From assembly GCA_964530225.1 (NCBI GenBank), contig CAZHBA010000072.1:1-52046 (forward strand): a stretch of 52,046 bases of DNA. The letters are read 5' to 3'. Both the position numbers and the translations under genes were made by a program. The DNA comes from CAZHBA01 sp964530225. GTDB taxonomy: Bacteria; Pseudomonadota; Alphaproteobacteria; UBA6615. Shown piece by piece: positions 1 through 7,907 of the stretch (the first letter of the stretch is position 1; the number at the start of each line of letters is the position of its first letter). A model generated the notes under the pieces. The model saw only the letters and a list, made by a program, of their open reading frames with translations. It did no database searches and was not told the origin of the DNA.

Positions 1-189
1 ACCCGCCTGTAGAAAGACGATGATCACAACCGACGCGGCGACCATTTCCACCGTGCCATAGATGGGCGCGTCGAAAACGCCGCGGCCGATGATGTCGCCC
101 AAAACCAGAAAAACTAGGGCGAAGGCCCAGACCGCAGCCAAGACCATGAGAAACTTCGACACGCGGTCACTGAAGGTGATGAGGTTCAT
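1..189 (-). CDS. dctQ: TRAP transporter small permease (DctQ), partial
   Basis: Only the first 63 codons are in the window; the gene continues beyond the left edge. The ATG at 189 opens a hydrophobic N-terminus with a first membrane helix at about residues 12-32, then the motif DIIGRGVFDAPIYGTVE, which matches the conserved region of DctQ-type small permeases (D-x2-R-G-V-F-x2-P-x2-G-T-x-E). A second helix follows. In TRAP systems DctQ partners the large permease DctM in the inner membrane and uses an ion gradient to take up substrate delivered by the periplasmic protein. It lies downstream of the dctP-type gene on the same strand, as expected for a dctPQM operon. Family call is firm; substrate unknown. 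Confidence 0.85.
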   Translation of the reverse strand, partial: MNLITFSDRVSKFLMVLAAVWAFALVFLVLGDIIGRGVFDAPIYGTVEMVAASVVIIVFLQAG

Positions 190-254
190 ATTCGTTTCGT
201 CTCAGACGGGTGTGCCAACACCGGATACCGGCGCACGCAATACCCCAATGAGTT

Positions 255-290
255 ACCGGCTGGACACCCAATTACGGGCATCCAGCCGGT
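255..290 (-). promoter_or_regulatory. Intercistronic hairpin between dctP and dctQ
   Basis: A perfect 10-bp inverted repeat (ACCGGCTGGA at 255-264, TCCAGCCGGT at 281-290) with a 16-nt loop lies 20 bases past the dctP stop, in the 121-bp space before dctQ. There is no T-run after it on the minus strand. I infer an mRNA-stabilising or attenuating stem that lets the abundant binding protein be made in excess of the permease; it could also be a weak terminator. Confidence 0.55.
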
Positions 291-310
291 TCTCGTTCAT
301 ACCTGAGACC

Positions 311-1402
311 CTATTTAACGACGTAGCGGACCGGCCACTTGTAGCCTTGCTTCTCCGCTGCATCCAAATACGAGTTGAGGATCTTCTTGGCCGGGAAGCC
401 ATCGCTTTCGAGAGCGTCGGCATGCTTTTGCGGCCAATGAGCCAGACCCTTCGCCCAACCGAGGCGGACGTCGGCGGGTAGCTCGGTCACGGTGATGTTC
501 TTCTTCAGCCAGGCCATGTCTTTCTCATAGCCTTCCTTATTCGCCGAACCCGTCAGGGCCTGGAAACGTCCGGCAACCTCCTGGATTACCGGCTTCGCGT
601 CGGCAGGCAGTTTAGCCCAGAACCGGTTGTTTACGGTCAGGCCATGCCAGGTGATAGAGCCGAAGCCGATGGTGGTGTAGTACTTGCCCACTTCCCACAG
701 GCCGAAGGTCTTGCCCCAGGCGCTCGGGAACATGATGCCGCCTTCGGCAACACCGGTCTTGATCTTCTGATACCAGCCCGGCAGACCGTCTGTCACCGGC
801 ACGATGCCGATACCGGCCTGCTTCATCCAGTTCAAGTTGAGCCCGGCGCCAAGGATCTTATGACCCTTGAGATCCTCGAGTTTCTTCCACGGGAAGTTGG
901 TGCCCAGGTTGTAGCCGCCGTCGCCAATGATGGCGATGAGGGTCTGGTCGAAACCTTGGAAACGCTGCGCGAGGCTGGGGTACTGGTTATAGATATCCGC
1001 CGCAGCGCCAACGCTTTGTACCGGATCCATGGTGCCGAACGGCAGCATTATCTGGAACGCATGCATGGGCAGTTTGGACGCCTCGAAGCAGTAGCAGAAA
1101 CCGCCGATATCGACGACGCCGTTCTGCACGCCTTCGAACGTATCGAAGACCTTTACGATGGAGCCGCTATAGCCTTCGATGAAGTTGACCTTATGGCTGG
1201 TCTTCGACTCGATTGCCTTTTTCAGTTCCGGCTCGAAGAAATTTTTCATCAAGCCCGCATAAACAACGGTCGGCGGATGACCCGACGCAATGCGGATATT
1301 GATGGTTTCGGCCTGCGCAGACGTGCTGGCCGTGAGCATGTTGGCGACAGTCAAAGCAGCTGCCGAAAACCCAATAAATAATTTAGTCGTTAGCTTCACC
1401 AT
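311..1402 (-). CDS. dctP: TRAP transporter substrate-binding protein (DctP family)
   Basis: A 363-residue periplasmic solute receptor. The N-terminus is a Sec signal peptide (basic MVKLTTK, hydrophobic core, probable cleavage after AQA at residue 31). The mature part begins with TINIRIASGHPP, typical of DctP receptors, and continues with the family's alternating alpha/beta lobes; length is normal. The start is supported by a GGGAGG ribosome site a few bases upstream. It is the first gene of a dctP-(hairpin)-dctQ operon whose remaining part lies outside the window. DctP receptors usually bind organic acids, often via a conserved arginine, but the ligand cannot be predicted here. A single isolated TRAP operon beside catabolic genes suggests uptake of a carboxylate. 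Confidence 0.9.
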   Translation of the reverse strand: MVKLTTKLFIGFSAAALTVANMLTASTSAQAETINIRIASGHPPTVVYAGLMKNFFEPELKKAIESKTSHKVNFIEGYSGSIVKVFDTFEGVQNGVVDIGGFCYCFEASKLPMHAFQIMLPFGTMDPVQSVGAAADIYNQYPSLAQRFQGFDQTLIAIIGDGGYNLGTNFPWKKLEDLKGHKILGAGLNLNWMKQAGIGIVPVTDGLPGWYQKIKTGVAEGGIMFPSAWGKTFGLWEVGKYYTTIGFGSITWHGLTVNNRFWAKLPADAKPVIQEVAGRFQALTGSANKEGYEKDMAWLKKNITVTELPADVRLGWAKGLAHWPQKHADALESDGFPAKKILNSYLDAAEKQGYKWPVRYVVK

Positions 1403-1748
1403 AACCTCCCCTTAATTTTTGGTGGTAACTTACACTTATACACCATCGCCTACTAACTTCCGTCGAGCGATAGGACTATCCGAAGTGGTTATTAGAATAC
1501 CTCACTTGGCGGAGGCCTTGTTTTCCATAAGTCTTCTACAAGACTTAACACTTTGGTACGGCGATTATCCAACATTGTCAAATATATAGTCGGGACCTGG
1601 GACACTCTAGGGGCCACATACACGCCGGTTTTGCGCCGGCAAAATTCGTCGAACGTACCTAGGCCAAAGCTAACAACTTGGCAAATAACGTTCTTTCCGA
1701 CCACATTTCCAAATTCTTACGGTCTTGCAATCGCCAACTAACGTACGT
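1403..1748. other. Intergenic region upstream of dctP
   Basis: About 350 bases of AT-richer DNA than the neighbouring genes, presumably holding the dctP promoter on the minus strand. I see no credible gene, terminator or operator in it; the short open frames here lack ribosome sites and recognisable protein features. Confidence 0.4.
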
Positions 1749-1869
1749 TCACCGGCCCCAAAAGAAATTACGCGAGACCGAAGGCATCGCACATGCCTTC
1801 GCGGCCGAGAATTTGGTTGGCGATTACCAGATCGACGATCAGGTTATTCAGATGGGCCAGATTGGCCAT
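1749..1869 (-). pseudogene. Remnant of a class II aldolase/adducin family protein (N-terminus only)
   Basis: Read on the minus strand from an ATG at 1869, the translation contains LIVDLVIANQILGREGMCDAFG, which closely resembles the start of class II aldolase/adducin domains (LV-x-A-N-R-I-L-x-R-E-G-x2-D-A-F-G-H-V-S). The next expected element, the metal-binding GHVS segment, is broken: a frame change yields SVSRNFFWGR and then a stop at 1749-1751. Only about 40 of roughly 250 residues survive. It lies just downstream of the NIPSNAP gene on the same strand, so it may once have been the next cistron. The identification rests on a short match. Confidence 0.45.
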
Positions 1870-1894
1870 CCGCCGCGTTCCGCTCCCGGCCCCG

Positions 1895-2530
1895 CTATTG
1901 CAGCGGCGAGAAACTCGATGGCCACATGAGGGTCGAATACATCTCCATCAGCAATGGCCCGGCGTAGGCAGCGAAACCCTGCCACGCCTCTTCACCCATC
2001 ACGCCATCGCGCGCCGCCTTGCGTTCGTTCGAGTCCTTATAAGCCCACAGGTGGCAGACCTCGTTAGGATCGGGCGACTGGGTGACCCAGGCGCAAATGT
2101 TCTTTGAATATTTTTCGCGGGCCGGCATCGCCTCGACGAATTTCCCCATCCACTCGTTGGCTTTTCCAGGTTGAATCCGGTAATTTCGGAATTCATAGAA
2201 ATGACCGCTGCCGGACGGTGGTGTCAGGTCGCGGTGGGCTTCCATGAAACGGAGTTCCTGCTTGAGGATCAACGGCCGGATCAAGGGGATGTATTCCTTC
2301 ACCCAGGCTTCGACCTTGCCGAGTTCCGCGCGTAACTTGTCGCGTTCGGCCATATCCTCGTAACTCCACAAATGCATAACCTGATTGAGCGGCCCGATAT
2401 CGGTGTACCAGTAGCCTTCGAGTTTGCCGTACTTGTCGCCGCGTACCGGCCGGCCAATCTCTTCGTTGGCCTCCAGGATGGCCGGCACCGCACCAGCCCG
2501 CGTTGTGTAGGTCCGTAATTCGTAAATCAT
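1895..2530 (-). CDS. NIPSNAP family protein
   Basis: A 211-residue protein beginning MIYELRTYTTRAG, the hallmark opening of NIPSNAP domains, followed by a second related half starting FYEFRNYRIQPGKANEW (about residues 107-123), so it is a two-domain ferredoxin-like (dimeric alpha-beta barrel) protein. I chose the ATG at 2530, which has an AGGA ribosome site, instead of the in-frame ATG 36 bases upstream, because family members start at this motif. NIPSNAP proteins are widespread but bacterial functions are mostly unknown; many sit in catabolic gene clusters. It is monocistronic or followed only by the aldolase remnant. Confidence 0.85.
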   Translation of the reverse strand: MIYELRTYTTRAGAVPAILEANEEIGRPVRGDKYGKLEGYWYTDIGPLNQVMHLWSYEDMAERDKLRAELGKVEAWVKEYIPLIRPLILKQELRFMEAHRDLTPPSGSGHFYEFRNYRIQPGKANEWMGKFVEAMPAREKYSKNICAWVTQSPDPNEVCHLWAYKDSNERKAARDGVMGEEAWQGFAAYAGPLLMEMYSTLMWPSSFSPLQ

Positions 2531-2719
2531 GGTTTTTCCTTTGTTGCTCCTGCTTGCTCCATCCACGCGTACCAGGGTTTAACCCACCGATTTATCTATC
2601 CGGCGGCATGTCCTGCAGACTAAACCGGTGATGCGGCCATTGTGGGTATTTAAAATCCACAATGTACTGCCACGTACTTCAGCGTCTTCAGACTGGTTGA
2701 ACTGATCCGGCCCTAAACC

Positions 2720-3143
2720 CTACTTATCTGCGCCGATTACACCGGTGATTTTATGTGCTTCGTTTAAGATCTTGACCCAACAATTTAATTTGTCGGAAAT
2801 GAAAATCCAGTCCTTCGCATTAATCGCAAAGCATTTCGGTTCATTAAAACGATAACGGTCGCCACCAATCACGTCGACCGTTTGCTGCGCGTTGTCGAGA
2901 ATTTGAAAACGGTCATCAACGACTGCGGATCGAGCACCTTGACCGCGTTGTTATTGACATCGGCGACGTAGAGTTTGCTGTCGTCGGGCGACAACACAAC
3001 ATCGTGGAGGTTGACGAACAAGCGGTTGGATTCCGCCTAGAACGTCACCGTTACCTGTTGCGCTACGGCCGGAGCCACAGTTGGTATAGGCAGCAAAAAG
3101 ACGATGATCGCAAATAGGCGCACGGGCAAATAATGCAATGCAT
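2720..3143 (-). pseudogene. Decayed secreted beta-propeller (NHL/YVTN-like) protein
   Basis: No intact frame exists, but three pieces read in order on the minus strand. First comes a signal-peptide-like stretch (LFAIIVFLLPIPTVAPAVA, near 3125-3065), followed by an in-frame stop. In the same frame there is SPDDSKLYVADVNNNAVKVL (near 3005-2945), a typical propeller blade of the type S-P-D-x4-LYVAD-x3-N-x-V. After a frame change at about 2930 the text continues VDVIGGDRYRFNEPKCFAIN and ends at a stop at 2720-2722. The blade motifs identify an NHL/YVTN-like propeller; the stop and the frameshift argue for a pseudogene. The true start could lie somewhat upstream. Confidence 0.55.
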
Positions 3144-3389
3144 CTAGCCCACGTGCAAGCCGCCAAGGCTACTCGCATCATCGCGTATGAACCGGAAATT
3201 TCCTAACGGCTTGCCAATTCAACGATGCATTTTGTGACACAACAGTCGGTAGCGTGGTGCGCGTTGACTCGCCGGGATGCGTTTTCTACATTCCGTCCGC
3301 TTAAGGCTTTACGGGAAATTCCCTGATGCAATTGAACAAAAAACCAACCGGCCGTTCTCAATAATGAAACATCGGCGGAGGAACTATTA

Positions 3390-4616
3390 ATGAGTGACAC
3401 CCCCTGGAAAACAAAAAACTGGTTCACAAGTCCCTGGAACTTCGCCCCGGAAGTCACTAAGGATTGGAAATTTCCGGACAACATCCGCATTCACGACGTT
3501 ACCCTGCGTGACGGCGAACAGCAGGCAGGCCTAGCATTCAACTACGACGATAAAATCCGCATCGCCGAGGCGCTGGCGGAGGCCGGCGTGCAGCGCATCG
3601 AAGCCGGTATGCCGGTGGTCTCGAGAGACGACGCAAAAGTCGTCCAGGAACTGGCCCGGCGCGATTTTGGTCCCGACGTTTATGCGTTCGCACGCTGCAT
3701 GGTCGAGGATGTCAAACGAGCCGTCGACAGCGGCGTCAACGGCGTCATCATGGAAGTGCCGGCGAGCCCGCATCTGATCGAGTTCGGTTACCGCTGGGAG
3801 CTCGACCGCGCCATCGACTTGTCGGTCGAGTCCACCAACTTCGCCCACGAGCAGGGGTTAGAGGTTATCTTCTTCCCCATCGATTTCACCCGTTCCGACC
3901 TGGAATGGGTGATCGACCTGATCGACCGAGTCGGCAAAGAGGGCCACATGGACGGCCTCGCCCTGGTCGACACCATGGGCGCCACCTCGATCCACGCTAT
4001 GCAGTATTTTGTCCGCTCGATGAAAAACCGTTTTCCCAATATCCCGCTAGAAGCCCATTTCCACATGGACTACGGCATGGGCGTCGCCAACACTATCATG
4101 GCGCTATCGGAAGGCGTCGAGGTTATTCAGTCGACCGTCCTGGGCATAGGCGAGCGCGCCGGTAACGTGCCCATGGAAGAAACGGTAATGGCACTGCGCA
4201 CGCTCTACGACATCGACATCGGCATCAAGCTGGAAAACCTCAAGGGCCTCGCCGATCTGGTGCGCGACGTTTGCGGCGTCGTGGTGCCAAGCAACCGCCC
4301 GGTGGTTGGCGATGACCTGTTTAAGGTCGAATCCGGCATCATCGCTACCTGGCTGCTCAACTGCGGCGACGAATACCAGACCGAGGTCATGCCGTTCCGT
4401 CCGCGCATGGTCGGCCAGGCTGAGCCTGAAACCGTGATGGGCAAGGGTTCCGGCATCGACACGGTCAGGGAATGGCTGGCGCGTATTCAGGTCAACGTGG
4501 AAGACGAGAAATCAATGGAAGTTCTGATGGCGGTCAAGGATTGGGGCCTAATCCACAAACGCCTGATGACGCCGGACGAATTCAACGCTTTGGCGAAGGA
4601 CGTGCTCGGCCTCTAG
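3390..4616 (+). CDS. DRE-TIM metallolyase (HMG-CoA lyase / isopropylmalate-homocitrate synthase-like)
   Basis: A 408-residue protein of the pyruvate carboxyltransferase-like TIM-barrel superfamily. The defining motif TLRDGEQQAG (about residues 39-48) carries the metal- and substrate-binding Arg-Asp pair; the second metal site is the H-x-H of EAHFHMDYGMGVAN (about residues 222-235). Near the C-terminus GKGSGIDTV recalls the synthase branch. Such enzymes join or cleave carbon chains at an acyl-CoA or oxoacid, with a divalent metal. At 408 residues it is longer than HMG-CoA lyase (about 300) and shorter than LeuA (about 510), close to homocitrate/citramalate-type or uncharacterised members. A strong GGAGGA site precedes the ATG. 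It is followed by an intrinsic terminator, so it is monocistronic. The reaction cannot be assigned. Confidence 0.85.
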   Translation: MSDTPWKTKNWFTSPWNFAPEVTKDWKFPDNIRIHDVTLRDGEQQAGLAFNYDDKIRIAEALAEAGVQRIEAGMPVVSRDDAKVVQELARRDFGPDVYAFARCMVEDVKRAVDSGVNGVIMEVPASPHLIEFGYRWELDRAIDLSVESTNFAHEQGLEVIFFPIDFTRSDLEWVIDLIDRVGKEGHMDGLALVDTMGATSIHAMQYFVRSMKNRFPNIPLEAHFHMDYGMGVANTIMALSEGVEVIQSTVLGIGERAGNVPMEETVMALRTLYDIDIGIKLENLKGLADLVRDVCGVVVPSNRPVVGDDLFKVESGIIATWLLNCGDEYQTEVMPFRPRMVGQAEPETVMGKGSGIDTVREWLARIQVNVEDEKSMEVLMAVKDWGLIHKRLMTPDEFNALAKDVLGL

Positions 4617-4637
4617 CCAGCGCCCCAAACAACAACG

Positions 4638-4674
4638 AACCCGGCCTGCCTTCTGCGGCACGGCCGGGTTTTTT
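4638..4674 (+). terminator. Rho-independent terminator after the DRE-TIM gene
   Basis: The inverted repeat AACCCGGCC (4638-4646) and GGCCGGGTT (4662-4670), extended by TGCC/GGCA pairing inside, is followed directly by a run of T (4669-4674). It begins 22 bases after the stop of the preceding gene. Confidence 0.9.
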
Positions 4675-4723
4675 GTGTCAAATAGCGATACAAAAGCAAG
4701 GCCAGATAAGACGGAAAATAAAT

Positions 4724-5143
4724 ATGAATTCTGACGATAAATCCAACGTTCGGTATCTCTCGCTCGCCGGCACCATCGAGCCTACCGGCACCTGGTCGCT
4801 GGCCAGTCGCGCCGGCGATTTTGTTTTCGTGGCCGGCATGCGTGGCATCGACCCCGCCACCAACGAGCTAGTCGACGGCAACGAAAACCGCATCCGCCAA
4901 GCGTTTCGCAACATGGAAGATATCGCCGCACCGGAAGGTGCGAGCCTAGCCGACGCCGTCCGGCTCACCGTCTATGTGACCGACATGGACCGGCACCGGC
5001 CCATCGTAAACAAAGTGCAAGCCGAACTGTGGTCGGGCGGCCCCTACCCGCCACGCACGATTCTCGAAGTTTCCGATCTAGCGGCGGGGGATATCTTCGA
5101 AGTTGAGGGAACGTTTTATGCGCCAATTAAGGGTGTAAATTAA
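4724..5143 (+). CDS. RidA family protein (YjgF/YER057c/UK114)
   Basis: A 139-residue RidA-type trimeric protein. Visible signatures are VAGMRGIDPATNELVDG near residues 36-52, an Asp-rich helix region with VRLTVYVTDMD (about residues 83-93), and the C-terminal PPRTILEVSDLAAGDIFEVE, in which the Arg of P-P-R-T is the residue that grips the 2-imino acid carboxylate in active RidA enzymes. RidA members hydrolyse reactive imines/enamines to ketoacids and ammonia; divergent subfamilies act in catabolic pathways. I chose the ATG at 4724; longer in-frame extensions overlap the previous gene and terminator. The ribosome site is weak. Converges with the nitrile hydratase operon. Confidence 0.88.
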   Translation: MNSDDKSNVRYLSLAGTIEPTGTWSLASRAGDFVFVAGMRGIDPATNELVDGNENRIRQAFRNMEDIAAPEGASLADAVRLTVYVTDMDRHRPIVNKVQAELWSGGPYPPRTILEVSDLAAGDIFEVEGTFYAPIKGVN

Positions 5144-5184
5144 AACTGGCAAGCGTAGCTGGGGTTTTTGCGGTCGTGACCGGC

Positions 5185-5523
5185 CTACTTGAGCGACACG
5201 GGCTTGCCGTGCGGGGTCATCTTGTATGCGGTTTCCCACGCCTGCTTGCGGTCGGCGAGTTCAGTCGTGCTCATTATGTCCTTGTTCGTGGTCAGACGCT
5301 CGAGCGCGGCGAGCCAGTAGCGGTAGTAGTCGCGCCCGTCGTCGGATGGGTTCTTCGCATCGGCTTCAGTCAACACCGCGCCCAGGGTGTCGGCCCATTC
5401 GCGCCAAGTGAAGTGGCCGGCCTCATAGAGGTGCAGGGTCAAGGCGAAGGCCTGTGCTTCCCACGGCTCGGCAAATGGCGGCGCATCGGGGTCCTGCTGA
5501 AAGGGTATCTCAGGCCGGCTCAA
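5185..5523 (-). CDS. Nitrile hydratase activator/accessory protein (P14K type)
   Basis: A 112-residue protein translated from a TTG start at 5523 that overlaps the end of the beta-subunit gene by 14 bases; no ATG or GTG lies near, and the frame only resembles the family from this point on. The sequence PFAEPWEAQAFALTLHLYEA (about residues 14-33), then FTWREWADTLGAVL and DYYRYWLAALE, is characteristic of small cobalt-type nitrile hydratase activators, which share ancestry with the N-terminal half of the beta subunit and help load and oxidise the metal-bound cysteines of the alpha subunit. Third gene of the alpha-beta-activator operon. The start codon is the main uncertainty. Confidence 0.85.
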   Translation of the reverse strand: MSRPEIPFQQDPDAPPFAEPWEAQAFALTLHLYEAGHFTWREWADTLGAVLTEADAKNPSDDGRDYYRYWLAALERLTTNKDIMSTTELADRKQAWETAYKMTPHGKPVSLK

Positions 5524-6175
5524 GGTAGGTATCCCACATATCGACGAACACCTTGTCGACCGGATGGGGCGCGTCGTCACCCCACAGCTCTGCCGCCGTG
5601 AAGCATACACTGTAGACGGTCTGCGGCGCCTCGCCAGCAAGGTCGGCATTGCTGTCGGGCAAGACGAAGGCGCCGTGCACCCGGTCGACCACGCCATTGT
5701 GACCACGCACATAGCGCGGCAGGCGGGTGTGGCCGTGCGGATTTATATTGCGGGCGTGCACTTTGTCGCCGGCGGAAAATCGCGCGGCAAAGTGCACATC
5801 GTCGCGGCGCGCTGAGTCACCCCGTTGCATGGCGGGCACGACCTTGTCGGCGGTAAAGGTCGGCGTGTGCACCCCGGCGTCGGGGTTGGCGCGACCGCTG
5901 ACCAGCTCTTCCTCGGTGGCGAGGCCGGCATCGGCGGTAAGGCCAATCAGCGCGTCGAGCCAAATCTCAAAGTAGGAGATGTTGAGGTAGCGCGGCCCCG
6001 GCACTCTTTCGCGGAACAACCGGCCGCGGTCAATATTCCACTTGCCCCACGCGCCCATGGCCAGAAAGCAGGCGAGCATGCGTCCTTCCCAATCGTCATG
6101 GAAGGGGCGCTCGTCGGCGTCGGGCACGATCGGTCCCATGCCGTGCATGCCGCCCATATCGTGAGCGCTGTTCAC
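5510..6175 (-). CDS. Nitrile hydratase beta subunit
   Basis: A 221-residue subunit that begins with the family signature HDMGGMHGMGPI (residues 5-16), followed by the helical region with WNIDRGR and ISYFEIWLDALIGL. The C-terminal SH3-like domain contains NPHGHTRLPRYVRGHNGVV. The start is a GTG whose last bases overlap the alpha-subunit stop (GTGA overlap), indicating translational coupling. With the alpha subunit it forms the cytoplasmic alpha-beta enzyme that hydrates nitriles to amides; beta-subunit arginines contact the oxidised cysteines. Normal length for the family. No amidase gene lies nearby in this window, so the following step must be encoded elsewhere. Confidence 0.93.
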   Translation of the reverse strand: MNSAHDMGGMHGMGPIVPDADERPFHDDWEGRMLACFLAMGAWGKWNIDRGRLFRERVPGPRYLNISYFEIWLDALIGLTADAGLATEEELVSGRANPDAGVHTPTFTADKVVPAMQRGDSARRDDVHFAARFSAGDKVHARNINPHGHTRLPRYVRGHNGVVDRVHGAFVLPDSNADLAGEAPQTVYSVCFTAAELWGDDAPHPVDKVFVDMWDTYLEPA

Positions 6176-6798
6176 GGCGTTTCCTCAGGATTGCGTGGCA
6201 AACCGGTGCCGATCATGGAATCGCGGGTTACCAGTTTAGCCAACTGTTCCGCGCTCCAGCCGTCAGTGCCGGCGGGCTGCACGGGCACGACCAGGTAGCG
6301 TAGCTCAGCGGTTGAATCCCACACGCGTACTTCCATGTCGTCGGGCAGGTCGAGCCCAAATTCCGCCAGCACTGCGCGCGGTTCGATGACAGCGCGCGAG
6401 CGGTAAGGCGCCGACTTGTACCAGGCCGGCGGCAGGCCGAGTACCGGCCACGGGTAGCACGAGCACAGTGTGCAGACGACCATATTGTGAACGCCGGACT
6501 TATTCTCCAGCGCCACCATGTCCTCGCCCTGACGGCCGACGTAGCCCATATCGGCGATCGCCGCCGTGGCATCGTCGAATAGCCAGGTCCGGTAGTCGGG
6601 CTCGCTCCAGGCGCGGGCGACCACGCGGGCACCGTTCCGGGGCCCTACTTCGTTTTGGTAATAATCGACGAAAGCATTAAGCGCGCCCGCGTCGACCAGC
6701 CCCTTTTCAACGAGCACCGACTCCAACGCCTGCACCCGCAACGCCGGATCCGACGGCAGGTCGTGGCTGCGAAACTCGCTGTCGTGGTCACCGCTCAT
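6172..6798 (-). CDS. Nitrile hydratase alpha subunit, cobalt-type
   Basis: A 208-residue catalytic subunit. The metal site VCTLCSCYPW is present, with Cys109, Cys112 and Cys114 as the expected ligands; Thr in C-T-L-C-S-C is the mark of cobalt enzymes, while iron enzymes have Ser. This supports non-corrin Co(III) and post-translational oxidation of two cysteines. Further conserved blocks are RVQALESVLVEKGLV near the N-terminus and PYRSRAVIEPRAVLAEFG after the metal site. First gene of a tightly overlapped operon (alpha, beta, activator). The order alpha-beta is more common in iron-type clusters, whereas the motif and the small P14K activator indicate cobalt. Thiocyanate hydrolase gamma subunit is related but its partners look different. 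Confidence 0.94.
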   Translation of the reverse strand: MSGDHDSEFRSHDLPSDPALRVQALESVLVEKGLVDAGALNAFVDYYQNEVGPRNGARVVARAWSEPDYRTWLFDDATAAIADMGYVGRQGEDMVALENKSGVHNMVVCTLCSCYPWPVLGLPPAWYKSAPYRSRAVIEPRAVLAEFGLDLPDDMEVRVWDSTAELRYLVVPVQPAGTDGWSAEQLAKLVTRDSMIGTGLPRNPEETP

Positions 6799-6930
6799 CG
6801 CCGCCAGTTTATAACAACACTTGTCAAGCGCAAAATCGAAGATTAAGTGCTCACCTTAATCGCAAACCCATGCCTCGAGACGGCGGTACCACCTCTTCAA
6901 CATGAGGGTGTTTATTGAAAAATTCTCATT

Positions 6931-6976
6931 CTCCATCCTGAGGAGCAATCGGGGATCGCGTCTCGAAGGATGAGGG
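6931..6976. repeat. Short palindromic repeat (CTGAG...TCGAAGGAT type), copy A
   Basis: The segment CATCCTGAGGAGC - spacer - GTCTCGAAGGATGAGG matches a repeat type commonly seen between genes in many alphaproteobacteria. The outer CATCCT/AGGATG arms are complementary. It lies about 60 bases upstream of the SDR gene. Two related copies occur near 40901 and 46948. Confidence 0.6.
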
Positions 6977-7036
6977 GATCAGGACAAGTTCGCTCCTTTG
7001 TGGAAAGATACCTGCAGCCAACAAAGGAGAGAAACC

Positions 7037-7819
7037 ATGACGCAAGAAAGACAAGAAAATACCCCCTTCCCCGCCGGTGCAGCGTTGGTGGTCGGCGGTA
7101 GCGGCGGCCTGGGTGACGCCATATGCCGTACGCTCGCCAGCCAGGGCAGCGATGTCGCGCTAACCTACCACGGCAACAAGGAAGCCGCCGATACGGTCGC
7201 ACAGGCGGTAACAGACGCGGATCGCAAGTCCGCTTCGCTGCACCTGCCGCTAGACCATGCCGAAGCTGTCGCCGAGATCGTCGACGGCGTAGCGGCAGAC
7301 TTTGGCGCCATCCATACGCTGATCTTCACCATCGGCCCCGATATTGGCCAACCCTTCGTCAGCCAGGTGACGCCGGAGGAATGGCGCAAGGTGATGGAAG
7401 TGGAGCCAGTCGGCTATTTCAACGTGGTCCATGCCACCCTGCCCCACCTGCGAACGAGCCAAGGCTCTGTGGTTGCGGTAACATCGGCGGCGACCCTGCG
7501 TTACGCGCCGCGCGATATTCTGTCGGCCGGGCCGAAGGCATCGGTGAACCTGCTAACCCAGGCCATCGCCCGCGAGGAAGGCCGCCACGGCGTACGCGCC
7601 AACATCGTCGCGCCTGGCTTTATCACCGCCGGACTGGGTCAGCACCTGCTCGACACCATCATCTCGGAGCGCGAACTCGAAGGCATCCTGCGTTCGGCGG
7701 CACTACGGCGCATGGGTACGGCAGAGGAAGTCGCCGAGGTAGTAGCCTTCCTGGCGTCGTCGAAAGCCTCGCTGGTGACCGGCCAGACCATCGCCGCCGA
7801 TGGCGGTTACAGCGCTTGA
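7037..7819 (+). CDS. SDR-fold oxidoreductase lacking the catalytic tyrosine
   Basis: A 260-residue Rossmann-fold protein. The nucleotide-binding glycine motif VVGGSGGLGDA (residues 18-28) and the C-terminal TGQTIAADGGYSA are typical of classical short-chain dehydrogenases, as is GVRANIVAPGFI. The catalytic Ser is at residue 150 and the Lys at 167, but the position four before that Lys, normally Tyr, is Ser163 (motif SAGPK in place of Y-x3-K). The nucleotide sequence reads cleanly through this point. The nearest Tyr (156) is out of register. It may therefore be a non-standard reductase or enzymatically dead. I start at the ATG at 7037 behind AAAGGAGAG. Monocistronic; divergent from the nitrile hydratase operon. 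Confidence 0.85.
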   Translation: MTQERQENTPFPAGAALVVGGSGGLGDAICRTLASQGSDVALTYHGNKEAADTVAQAVTDADRKSASLHLPLDHAEAVAEIVDGVAADFGAIHTLIFTIGPDIGQPFVSQVTPEEWRKVMEVEPVGYFNVVHATLPHLRTSQGSVVAVTSAATLRYAPRDILSAGPKASVNLLTQAIAREEGRHGVRANIVAPGFITAGLGQHLLDTIISERELEGILRSAALRRMGTAEEVAEVVAFLASSKASLVTGQTIAADGGYSA

Positions 7820-7907
7820 TCAGACTTCGGCCGATTGCAAACCACCTGCCGGTACCCAACATCTAGAAATGGGGCGTGTGCAACCGGTCGAAGATACCAG
7901 CCTATGT

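Noticed and set aside
644..1381. Long plus-strand open frame opposite dctP
   Set aside because: It is a shadow of the well-supported dctP gene; high GC codon bias leaves the antisense frame open.
5524..5712. Longer nitrile hydratase activator starting at 5712
   Set aside because: The upstream part is an antiphase reading of the beta-subunit gene and does not resemble the family.
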